Positions 1 through 17,656 of a stretch of DNA of 53,822 bases are shown one piece after another. The position numbers were made by a program, and so were the translations under genes. The stretch's first letter is position 1. The number at the start of each line of letters is the position of its first letter. The DNA comes from Chromera velia (lineage: Eukaryota; Sar; Chromeraceae): contig JAHBMJ010000215.1 of assembly GCA_018398765.1 (NCBI GenBank), forward strand, positions 1 to 53,822, in the 5' to 3' direction. The notes beneath the pieces are model-generated. The model worked only from the letters and a program-made list of their open reading frames with translations, was not told the DNA's origin and made no database searches.

Positions 1-61
1 CTCCCTCCCTCCCTCCCTCCCTCCCTCCCTCCCTTCCCCTCTCCCTTCATCGCCGCCATGA

Positions 62-121
<60 letters not shown>

Positions 122-128
122 GCGTGTG
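1..128. repeat. Simple repeats (CTCC)n, (CT)n, (GT)n
   Basis: A CTCC tract (about 1-34) is followed by a CT tract (about 62-88) and a GT tract (about 88-128). Together they fill the 3' end of the intron before the first visible exon. The pyrimidine part may serve as the polypyrimidine tract for the acceptor CAG at 134-136. Confidence 0.9.
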
Positions 129-136
129 TGGATCAG

Positions 137-7216
<7,080 letters not shown>

Positions 7217-8217
7217 TCCTGATAGTCCAATGCAGCCAGAAGAAAAATCTATACCAGTGAAGCAATTGCAGGTGCCTCGCCCATTTGCGACGCCAAAACA
7301 TTGAATTCAATCAGCAATGCACGGACTTCTGCATCCATTCCCCAAGATTCTTTGCTGTTAGTGATGGATCGTAAAACGTGATTGCAGGCCAAGTGCAAGT
7401 AAGCGCCTGCAGCGCATGAAATCCATAGAGGGGTTTCAGTCGGAACACCACTAGGAACAAGAAGTTACCAAGAATATTGTAGGTTAAATCTTCACTGTAG
7501 TCTGCTCAGAGGATTGCATTTTCACTAGCATCTTCAGATGGTCTTCTTCAATTAATGCATTCAATTTTCAATTATAATCTAGATTATAATCAATGAAGTG
7601 CTGACTTTTTAAAACTAGGTTTCAAATTAAAATTAAAAAATGTTGTATACAACAACGTACTAGCTTACATCATTTAAAATTAAATACTATATTCTAGTGA
7701 TTGAATGTGTTAACTCATCGTAATACTAAAATGTTGCATTAGTTGTTTAATTCGATATATCTGTCAGTAGACCGCAGAGATTCCTGAAACATAAAATTCT
7801 ACTTACACTGCTAGTAGAAATCTTAGTATATCTGACCATAGTAGATTATTTAGAATTTAACAATTTGTTCAATTTATTTGATGTATAGGCGATATATAGC
7901 TAGCCACACCTTTCAATTTGAAAGTTTAATTATAGTGATTTCAAAAAACTCTCTACAAAAAAGTTCAGAAATACTACATACGTTAGAAATGTGTAAAAAA
8001 TATGCACAATTAGCTAGAGTGTTAAAAACATATTAGAAATATTACAGCCTGAGAAATTTAGAGAAATACTATACAGTATATACTAGAAATATAATATCAT
8101 GATAGAAACCTAATCTAAGAATTCTCTAGAGAATTCTAACTTTTTTATTAATGTGCGTATAAACGTGACTCGCTGTATGTCAAAGGCTCTCCTCAATGAC
8201 CATCGGACTACTATATC
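7217..8217. other. AT-rich intergenic island between convergent gene ends
   Basis: This holds the 3' flanks of the protease (+) and MoaD (-) genes. From about 7490 to 8150 the composition turns strongly AT-rich, with many short stem-forming words such as ctagagaattctctag-like stretches near 8120. No reading frame of note is present. A 40-bp dispersed repeat lies at 7763-7802. Confidence 0.8.
7763..7802. repeat. Dispersed 40-bp repeat, copy A
   Basis: This segment matches 20144-20184 with about six differences. It contains the words gaccgcag and ataaaattcta. It is in an AT-rich island in both places, which suggests the remnant of a dispersed element. Confidence 0.7.
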
Positions 8218-8986
8218 CTATCCTCCACTGATCGGTGGTATAAGAGCAACTTCGTCCTTTTCTGAAATCTCTGTTGACTCTTCTGCAAAGTCCTGGTTCA
8301 CTGCAAATAAACTGGTCGAAACGGCCTGCACACATACGAGCAGAGACAGAAATGAAGAACCGAAATAAAGACGTCAACTTTCACTTCACTAATGTTTGAT
8401 GACGGGGTGCTTGTCTCATGCATGAGCGGCTCAACCTCGTCTCTGAGATCGTACCGCTGCATTGGACCTCTCACCGTCCCGCTCTCTCACAGAGGTGCTA
8501 TGTGTATTTGTGTTGTTGAACTTGTCTGTTTGTCTGCCGCTCTGACCATCTGTCTGTATGTGTGGCAGTCTCTCTCTCGATAGTTCTGTTTCCTCCCTGT
8601 CTCAGTGTGCGTGTCTGTCGCTTCCTTCCTCCCCGTCCTGTGCTACTACTCCCAGAAATGAAATGTGTTGCTTCTCCCCTGTCCCTGTCCCTGCCTCACC
8701 CTCGACACCTGTACAAGATGGGCAGCCCCTCTCTCTTGTGTGTGTGCAAGTGTAAACGTGTATGTGTCTGTCTGCGTGTGTGTGCGAGAGAGATAGAGGG
8801 AGGGAGAGAGAGAGCGAGAAGAGAGAAAAAAGAAAAAAAAGTAGGAAAGACGGAAGGGTGATGCGTGAGAAAGAAACAAAAGAGGAACGAAGGAAGGAAG
8901 GAAGGAAGGAAGAAAGAATGAAAGAACGTAAGAAACAACGGAAGAAAGAAGGAAAGAAACAACGTAAGAAAGAAGGAAAGAACGGA

Positions 8987-9022
<36 letters not shown>

Positions 9023-9148
9023 AAAGAAAGAAAGAACGAAAGCAAGAAAGAAAAGCAAAAAAGAAAGAAAAAAAGAAAGAAAGCAAGCAAGCAAGCAAGC
9101 ACGAACGAACGAACGAACGAACAGAAAGAAAGAACGGAAAGGAAGGAA

Positions 9149-9218
<70 letters not shown>

Positions 9219-9273
9219 GAAGGAAGGAAGGAAAGCAAGCAAGCAAGCAAGCAAGCAAGAAAGAAAGAAAGAA

Positions 9274-9313
<40 letters not shown>

Positions 9314-9429
9314 GAGGAAGGAAGGAAGGAAGGAAGGAAGGACGGAAGGAAGGAAGGAAGGAAGGAAGGAAGGAAGAGAGGAAGGAAGGAAGAAAGGAAG
9401 AAAGTAAGAAAGGAAGGGGGGAAAAAATG

Positions 9430-9460
<31 letters not shown>

Positions 9461-9634
9461 CTCTTTCAATTGGGGAAACTGCGAAACCATTTGCTCTTTC
9501 AGGTGCGATGCCGTGCAGCGACCCGTCTTGCCGTCGAGCTTGACCGCGACTTCAATCGCCTCCTTTCCAACTTTATCTCGGCACCCAGCAAAGAGGAGGA
9601 CTTTCACTTGGCACGATCTCTCCTTCTCGGCCAT
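8218..9634 (-). CDS. Molybdopterin synthase sulfur carrier subunit (MoaD / MOCS2A)
   Basis: Two exons on the minus strand, 9634-9461 and 8325-8218 (TAG), join in phase 0 to give 93 residues, the usual size for this family. The N-terminal strand reads VKVLLFAGCRDKVG, followed by an amphipathic segment ending SQFPQLKE. Exon 2 gives SLFAVNQDF and the family C-terminus VALIPPISGG. The terminal Gly-Gly is the site that is adenylated and turned into a thiocarboxylate; with MoaE/MOCS2B the protein then donates sulfur to precursor Z to form molybdopterin, normally in the cytosol. The ATG at 9634 leaves a short leader before the ubiquitin-like fold. The intron (9460-8326) has donor GTCTGT and acceptor GTGCAG and is filled with simple repeats. 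No other cofactor gene is adjacent. The family assignment is firm. Confidence 0.9.
8870..9460. repeat. Composite polypurine microsatellite plus (ACAG)n in MoaD intron
   Basis: About 550 bp of GAAA, GGAA, GCAA and CGAA blocks are followed by (ACAG)n at about 9430-9460. The central part repeats the block order of 4770-4960 in the same plus-strand orientation. The ACAG run abuts the MoaD donor site, whose first bases GTCTGTCTG are part of the repeat itself. Confidence 0.95.
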
Positions 9635-10381
9635 TCTTGCTCTGGACGGTTCCGATCAAACGTTTTCTTTGAGTCTACTCGGCCCTTTCCCTTGATGTTG
9701 TACCATGCGCGAGACTCGGAGGTTGGAGTCCCGCTTGGGCTTCAGAACGCCGTCTCCTGGAGACGCCAAAGTCAACGAGACGGCTTGCTTCCCGACCAGC
9801 TGGCAGGGATCCAAGAGACGAGCAACAGTTGCTGATCAACCTTCTGTCCTGGAGGTGTTCCAGTGTTGAGCAGTTGAATCTTGCACGCAGACGGGGTTTG
9901 ACAATTGGTTGCTGAGCTAAGCAGCACCCAGGCAATCCCAGGCAGGATCGAGACGCCGGCCTGATACTGTGTCTCTAGAGGCATACGTTCATTTTCAGGA
10001 TCTTGCAAGGGCCCGCACATGCAGCCGGGCCGCGCGCGCGGGCCGTGCGCGCAGCCTTTCCGTGCACCAACTCGATCTGTATCTCTCTCTCTTTTTTTTT
10101 TTTTTTACTTTTTCAATTTTGGGTCGTAACGTGCATGCAGGAACGGTCAGTCAGTTAATCGATCGTCAATGAACCATGCAGCTAGTCTGTTTCGTTGCTG
10201 CTGTACGCGTTTGCTCATCAAGTGTGAGAAACGAGTGCAGAGAAGTTAGAGTGAAGAAGTGCACGGGCGTGTGTAAGCGACCACGGTAAACAAAGAAACG
10301 ACCCAACCGACGCAAGTGAACGTCTTCCTGCTGAAGGAAGGACACGCGTGCTGGGAGAAGTAGAGCATCTCTGAGTGAGTG
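9635..10381. promoter_or_regulatory. Shared upstream region of divergent MoaD and PH-domain genes
   Basis: A 747-bp interval separates two start codons that point away from each other, so both promoters must lie here or within it. A GC-rich CGCG-repeating stretch sits at about 10024-10054, and a TGCATGCAG word at about 10131. No TATA box can be assigned. The promoter role is inferred from gene orientation only. Confidence 0.5.
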
Positions 10382-11382
10382 ATGTCGACTGGAGATCTGC
10401 TTCCTGCAGCTTCCACTTCGGTGGCAATGTCTGCAAGAGGGAATGCGAGGAACGAGCCTGTGATCCTCAGGCAGGGTCACCTGATGAAACGCGGCAATGG
10501 CGGCCTACGTACGTGCTTCCATGCACGTTTTATGTATGCATGCGTGCATGCATGATATGACCGCACATCGCTCTTTCCTTCCATGCAGTATCTTCGCTTT
10601 TTTGGCACTGAGAGATATTTTCCAACGGGTACTTAATGTCTTCTCCACTGCCTTTCTGCAGGTCGATGGGTAAGGAGGGCCGTCGTAGTGGCAGATACGT
10701 TCTTCCTCTACTGCAAAGAGGGAGAGAACCCACTCATCAAGGAGAGGAGCGCACAGGAGAACAGAGGGGAGATGGAGATCACAACGCAGACTGCCGTGTG
10801 GAGACCTGATTCTTTCAGAGGTCGCTTGGCTTTCTACTTCTCCTTGTACCTTTCCCCTCTTCACCCTCCTGGTTCCCATTGAATTGTCCTCAAATGGGAA
10901 GCTGTTCGTCTACCCTATGTGACTGAATTGCATCTAGACTTGGGCGGGGAGGGAAGCTCGGATTCTCTCACTCACTTTGTGCAAGATCCAAATTTAGGTA
11001 CTTTCTTTCCGCCTTTCCCTCCCGCCCGCCGGCCCGCCCTCTCTCCCCCCTCTGTGTGTGTGTGTGTGTGCGTGGTTTACCATCGTGATTCATCTCAATC
11101 AACCGCAATCGATATGCATATTTGTGATGCCTCACAGGAAAGAAGCACTGCCTGATGGTCTACAACATCGACAAGGGAGGTGCAGTGGAGAAGAAGGCCG
11201 AAGGAGCCGAAGAAGAACAGATCACCGAGCAGAAGAAGATTGAAAGTACGTCAGCCACTTAGTCTATCAGTCAATAACGTGGTCAGGTGCCTGCCTGCTT
11301 GCCTGTCTGCCTGCCTGCCTGAGTGCGATGTCTTGCCACCGCTCTCCCTCGAAATTCCATGTCCCACTTCTCGTTAAGTTCG

Positions 11383-11442
<60 letters not shown>

Positions 11443-14400
11443 CGCTGGCTGGTTTTGCCCTTTGGTTGCCTTCGATACTTCATTTTCGCTATCTCTTTTA
11501 TCTTGGTGTCCCCATCTGAGCTCGTGCGTGCAGTGGTTCCCTTCGAGGGCAACGAGGGCGAATTCTGGAAGGCAAAGGACCCCAAGTTCATCCTGCAGGT
11601 TGGGTGGTTGGTTAGGCGGAGTTGGGAAGAGTGATTCTTTCGTTTGTCCTGCTTGGGTATTGTAATTCCTTGAAGGGAGAATTAAGTGACGCTTGGTATT
11701 CTTCGTCTGTGTGCTTCCTTCAGTTGTACGTTTGGACGCTCTGGCTTCCCCTTCCTTTTGCCATTCCGCACGTCTGCTCCCTTTCCTCTCCTTTCCTCCC
11801 CTTTTCTTTCCCCCCCTTTCCTTTCCTCTCCTTTCCTCTGTTCTCTTCTTTTCTCCTCGCTTCTTTTGTCTTCTTCTCGTCTTCTCTCAGTTTTACCGCT
11901 GTGATTTGGTGGGGAGAGTGCAGGCAGAAGATGCTGCCGACGCCGACGCCTGGGTGAGGGCCGTGGCAAACGCTCGCGACATCGCGTTTGAGATCGAGAC
12001 AGTGCCGGAGTGTCAGGCTGCCTGGAGAAGGAAGCAGCGACTGGAAGAGAAAAAACAGGGGAAGGTGCTCAAAAGCAGTCCGTCAGAACTAAATGTAAGT
12101 GCGGAAGGAAGGAATGGATCGATTTGTTTTCGTTGTCTGCCTGCCTGCCTGTTTCTGAACAGAACTTTCTTCTTTTTCGTCCGCGTCTTTCTTTGTGCAT
12201 ACGACGTGCAGATTTATTCTGATGCCTGTGGCGTTCCGGACTTCCCTTTTCTGTCACTCTCTGGCTGTGCGTACATCCATCCGCCTCTCTGTTTGTCTAC
12301 CAAGCATTTTTTCTCAAAACTCTCGGCCTGCTCTCGCCCTGAAGAGACTTGATGATGCAACGATGCAACGATCCATGAAGTGCGTGGACACTTTCTATGC
12401 GTTCTTCTGTTTGCTATGAATGCAGACGTCTCAACGGTCGTTGGGTGGTGATTATGGCGAAGTCGGGAGTTCGTCTGCTGCCCCTGAGGGGATGATGGAA
12501 CACGGGGAAGGGGAGGACGACGCCGCGACTGAGGCTGAGATCGAACGACTGAAGGAATTGCTTGGAGACGCAGTGATCTTCAGGGAGGGCACCCTTCTGA
12601 AGAGGGGAAACGCAGGCTTGCGTCAGTCTGTCTGCGTATAAGATGTATCAGTTGTTTGCGTTTCGGGTCGTTGTTCAAATCAATCAGTCAAGTGTGCGCG
12701 GATTCATACCTTCACTGTTCAATTTCTTGTACACTCACTCACTCGGTCCCTTGTGCCCCTTTTTAGCTTCATATCCCTCCCTTCTTTTGGTTGCTTTCTG
12801 CTTTGTTCGTTTGCTTGCTTTTCTTCTCTAACTGACAGCCTAGTTAATCGAGGGAAGCTGCCAAATTGACCGAAGCTTTTCTCTTCGGCTCTACAGGTCT
12901 CTGCATGAGTATTTGGGCGGGGGCTCTTTCTTTCCGGTCGTTCCCTTGAGCGCGATGCTCTGGAGTTCTCACAGCATTTTCTGAGAAGAATGTGTAGTCA
13001 GATAAGAAACAGAGACGTCCTGATTTCAGTATTCCTTGACTCATTCACAAGCAAACTACTGTTTGTATCCCTTTGCTGCCCCAAATTTTGAGAGCAGTCG
13101 ATTCATTCCTTTTCTCCCTCAATCCCCTGCCTGTCCGTCTGTGTGCGTGGACTCTTGCATGTGTGTCCGAATGCCTCCGCGTCTGCAGAGAGATGGGTCG
13201 AGCGGGCAGTTGTCCTCGTGGACGCCTCTCTCAGGTCAGTGAAAGGGTCACTGGTAGAGAGAGAACGACAAGAAGAAATACAGCCGAAAATTTATTTCTG
13301 TCTTTTTTTCTTCACTATGCACACAAAGAGCAAAGAGAGGTGGAAAGACCATGACAGGTTCCGCACTCGCCCCTGCACTATAGAAGATCCAGAAACCATC
13401 ATGGAATCAATCGACAGGCGACGAAGACGAGAGATTCTCCTCTGCACCAAAAGGAATGCACACATCAATTCAATATATACATTTTACCCCAAACTTGGAC
13501 TGCAAAACCGGGCAAAATGGACGGGAAGAGTCTGCCTTGGAGGAGTTGCTCCATGGCAGCAGGCCAACGAACAAAACTTTGTTGGAGCTTCTCTCTCTCC
13601 CTCTTCCTCCTTCCCTCGTCCCTTCCTGTCTCCATCTGCGAGTGCGTGCATGATCTGTTTTCGCTTGCATGGTTGCAGGTACGGAAAAGACGCGAAGGAC
13701 CTCCGAGAGGGTCTCTCAAAGCTGGAGTCTGAGGCGAGGGGGGAACTAGAAGTGACCGACAGCACTGCCGTCTTCTCGCCAGAGAACTTCAGGGGTCAGT
13801 GAGGGCCCTAGTGAAAGAACGAGAAGATCATCAGAACTTTCCATTGAAGGGGGGTTGTTTGTGAAAGACAGGCGAAATAAAGAAGCCGGCCAAGGTCTGA
13901 AATGATAGTCACTGAAAGAATCTCACATGCAGCTGCGTGTCCTCTTGGTTTCTCAGTTGGGGGGTTCAGTAAAGCCGGATGAGTAAGACGATCTATACTT
14001 TATTGAGAGGGATGAAGCGATCCAAAACATCCGACGTTGACGTCGCAGTATCACTATTCTCCCAAAGAGAGAGGGGGTGGGGGTTCTGTTGCGGCCGATT
14101 AAGAAGCAGTTTTGGTTGCCCCCTCCCCCTTCCCCCCCTCTACGGATATTCTGATCCTTTTTTGCCTTCCTGGGCAGCCAGTTAGTTCATCTCCTGCTTC
14201 CGCCTCTGCATACATGCCCTCTGAATTCTTTCCCCGGGCCCCTCTTTTTTCATTCCACTGCATGCAGGTCGGGAGAACGTCTTTCTGGTCTACAACGCAG
14301 GGGACCCGTTGGACGCCCAGGAGCCCTCACAGTCGGGGTTCGACAGAGCCCTGGACCCCAAGTTTGTCTTTCAGGCAAACGACGCAGAGGACAGATCCCT

Positions 14401-17400
14401 ATGGGTGAAGGCCCTGGGGGAATCGAAGGACCTCGTCATCGCAGCTTCCGATGATGCAACACATCCTCTGCATGCACGAAAACTCGTTCTCCGATCCCGC
14501 CAACTGGAGACTCTCATGTCCTCCAAGCCCACGCACAAGCGAGGACTGTCACAGGGAAGCAAAAAGAGCCAGAGCCAGGCCGAGCTAACTGAGGGAGAGG
14601 ATCCCCTTGCAGGCCCTGCCGACTCTGCTGAGGATCCCCAGCTGAACCTGACAAGCGGGCAGACGGCCTCAGGGGAGGCTTTCAACATCCTCAACCCCGC
14701 AGACGCAACAGTCCGAGTGACTCCGAACTCTTCCTCTCCCAACTGGGTCGCGGCTCTGCAGAACATGGCAGACGCAGTGGAGGGGGGAATGATCAGGTCC
14801 GCATCGAGGAGTGGCACTGCGGATTTCGAAGTCGCGGAGGGAGACGCGGCGGCAGTGGAGATGACGGGAGAGGACGACATTCTCTCCGGAGCCAATCAAG
14901 GTAAACCGACCGAATCCGCACTGCTGTCTACACCACTTCCCCCTCCCCCAACAAATTCTGCTGAGCAGATGGGTGCATCCAACACATCCCTTCCCGAACC
15001 TCCCGCTGCTGCGGTGCTGGATGCAGGTCTTGCGGACTCCAACCTCATGCCTGTGGCTCCTCAGCCGTCTGCTGCCAGCGGACTGTTGAAGGACAGCAAC
15101 TCATCCGATCTGCAGAATGCACTGCAGAAGAAAGCAGCACAGGCTGCACCCAAAGCCAAATCAAAGGCCAAGGCCAAACAGGCAGTGCCTGCTTCTATGA
15201 AGTCTGGTCCCGGAAAGCAGCCTTCGACATCCTCGATCGGAAAGACAAGCGTGAAGGGAAAGGTGAACACCTCAGCCACCAAATTGAGTGCCGAACAAGC
15301 GGTGGGGGAGACACGAGGAGAAGACCCAGAAGAGGTTTTCAGCCAACCCGAGCCGGAGTCTGACCAGTCCCCTAGAGCACCCACCATGGACTCCATCAAA
15401 TCCAATGCGAGCGCCAAAGCAAAAACCTCCAAACAGACAGCAGCTGCAAAACCCCCGACCTCATCCTCCACAGCAGCAGCCGCAAAGTCAAAAGCCAAAG
15501 CAAAGCCGGGAACAGTCGCGATCCCCGGATCCCGTCGACGATCTTCTGCTGCCTCAGATGCCTCCAAAACATCCACTGTGCCTATCGAGGCCGTCTACGG
15601 TGCACCGAATCCGACGCCTCCTCAAGCAAACTCGAAGACATCGTCTTCCCAGCAGCCAAGCAAGAAACCTCCTTCGACCTCTTCACTAAAGGGAAAGGCG
15701 AGATCACCGGAAACCAGCCCCCCCAACTCCGGACCGCTCGGGGGCACAGTGCCTGCCCACGCAGTCTATGAGGATGGCGTCACTGCTGAGGAGAGGAAGG
15801 TGCTCTCTGCCACTCCGCTGATCGCCTCTCACTCTCAACTCGAAGGGGCGGCCATGGCAGGAGAGGGAGAGGGTGCGGCACGCCCAGGCACTCTGGATTC
15901 TTTCCTCCAGCAAGAATCAGGGGAGGTCGTGGGTGATCTCAACTCTGCAGCCCAACGAACCCCGACTCTGGGTGCTCCTCAGGAAACACCCAATTTCGCA
16001 AACGACAAGACTCCGAATTTCGGAGACGCCGCTTATCCCCAATCGAAATCGTCCAACAGACCAGAAACAGACCAGAGTGGAGAGGGAGGACACCGAGGAT
16101 CCGTCAGCTTCTCTCCGCACAACCGAGCACAGACCCCCCCCCCTGAAGCCTATGAGGCCGTGGAGGCCCTCAGACAGCACAGAAGAACCGCCAGTCAGTC
16201 TCAGAAGCAGGCCAAGGGAGCGTCAGCAAAAGGCCCCGCACCCGCACCCCAGACTATCCAAGGCATTGCACCAGCAGGCCCCAACTACTACACCACAGAG
16301 AAGGGCAAAAATACCGCCGCTACCAGAGGAAAGAGCCCTGCACCGCCTCCTGCCATGGTTAACCTCCCCGCCTTCTCTACCACACCGCCCACGCACTCCC
16401 GCATCACAATGGCCAACGTCACACCTCCTGTGAACATTTCCTCCACCCCTCTGGAGATGTCCCCTCTCAGTGCAGCTGAGTGGTTGCACCAGCTCCCTCT
16501 GGGATTTGCAGTCCCGCCCATGTCTATCGCATCACCCGCCACCACACCAATCCCGCATCTGTCCCCTCAGACGCCCAGGTCAACTCTAGGCGGACCCCAG
16601 CCCCCTGCAACGACTCAGCAGATCAACAGGACAACCCAATGGGGGGCAGGCCCCTCCTATCCTCCGCAGTACGCAGTTCCGTTCCCCTTCCCTCCAGTGC
16701 AAGTGGTGTCAGTTCCCTCTGTTCCGATCTACACACCCGTCTCCATGCAGCAGCCTTCCACTGTGCAAACACCGACGGGCATCCAGCAGCAACCCGCAGA
16801 ACAAGCCTACACCCCCCCCGCAACTCCGCGTGCCCAGATCAGTGCTGTAGGCGTGCCCTCTCCTGGGAGGCAAATGCCTGCAGGACCTCCCGTCTATCCT
16901 CCCATGCAGACCCTCTCCTTCCAGCCCGCTGCTGTGATGACCATGCATGCACCCCGGCCGTCAGCCGTCCCCACATTCCCAACAAGAGGCTCCGCCCAGA
17001 TCCCGCCTCTTATGCTCCCCGGGAAGCCCCCTCTTCCCCCCAACCACGCCCAGCAACTCCCTCCCAGGAGCACCACGGTCATGCGACAACAGCCTCCGGT
17101 GATGTGGGCAGCACCCTCACCTGTTTACTCCACGCCCACGGGGGGATTTTTCCCCTTCTTCCCCCCTGCACAGGCTGCTGTCACGATGAACCAACAGATG
17201 CATAGGGCTCCCTACTCTCGCGCCAGCTCTCCCATTCCAAGTCCTCAAATGAAACCCGTCGCACTCCAGTCCCCGAGACCGTCAGTTCTGTCCTCACAAA
17301 GACCGTCTGTCGTCTCCCCTGCCCTTCCTCCCGCAGCTGGGCAGTCTCCCTTGCTCCCGCCCGCCCGTGCAATGTCCCCCTCCCTTATTCCCGGACCGCA

Positions 17401-17642
17401 GGGTGTCGCCTCTCCGATCCCGTCCCCCGGTTTCGTGGCCATGCCCAGTCCTCGACTGGCAGGCATGCCCCCCGCCNCCCGGAGCAGTGATCAGTCCAGC
17501 GGGAACGCCGCGCAGAGGGACAGGAAGGCCGTCCATCTCCCTCAACACAGCACAACCGATGGTCCACCCAGCAGCTCCTGCCCAAAGAGGGTCTGGAGAC
17601 GGCACCAGTCCCCAGACGAGAAGCTGCCTGTGCGGCGACTGA
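10382..17642 (+). CDS. Tandem PH-domain protein with long disordered Pro/Ser/Ala-rich tail
   Basis: Nine exons: 10382-10508, 10662-10820, 11138-11245, 11534-11598, 11891-12094, 12426-12621, 13189-13234, 13679-13794, and a large last exon from 14268. Two pleckstrin-homology domains are visible. The first runs from GHLMKRGNGGLRRWVRR to FILQFYRCDLVGRVQAED and the helix DADAWVRAVANARD. The second runs from GTLLKRGNAGL-RWVERAVV to FVFQANDAEDRSLWVKAL. Each ends in the family's C-terminal helix with its Trp. PH domains bind phosphoinositides or proteins at membranes; the ligand here is unknown. The remaining ~1,000 residues are low-complexity, with Lys/Ala repeats near 15140-15180 and Pro-rich repeats near 16500-17450. 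An N at 17476 breaks the frame: read straight on, the stop is at 17656, but the frame that keeps the Pro/Ala/Ser composition ends at 17642, which I prefer. Roughly 1,465 residues in all. Confidence 0.8.
11382..11440. repeat. (CT)n then (GT)n in PH gene intron 3
   Basis: A CT tract of about 27 bp passes directly into a GT tract of about 32 bp inside intron 11246-11533. The same CT-to-GT arrangement opens the window at 62-128. Confidence 0.9.
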
Positions 17643-17656
17643 GAGAGGACAGATGA

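Noticed and set aside
8602-9258. Minus-strand continuation of the MoaD frame as a 312-residue protein
   Set aside because: After SQFPQLKE it becomes repeat-encoded Phe/Leu/Ser. Splicing to 8325 instead restores the family C-terminus ending in Gly-Gly.
15061-15576. A 171-codon minus-strand frame inside the PH gene's last exon
   Set aside because: It is the antisense shadow of an Ala/Lys/Ser-rich coding region and shows no splice or domain support.
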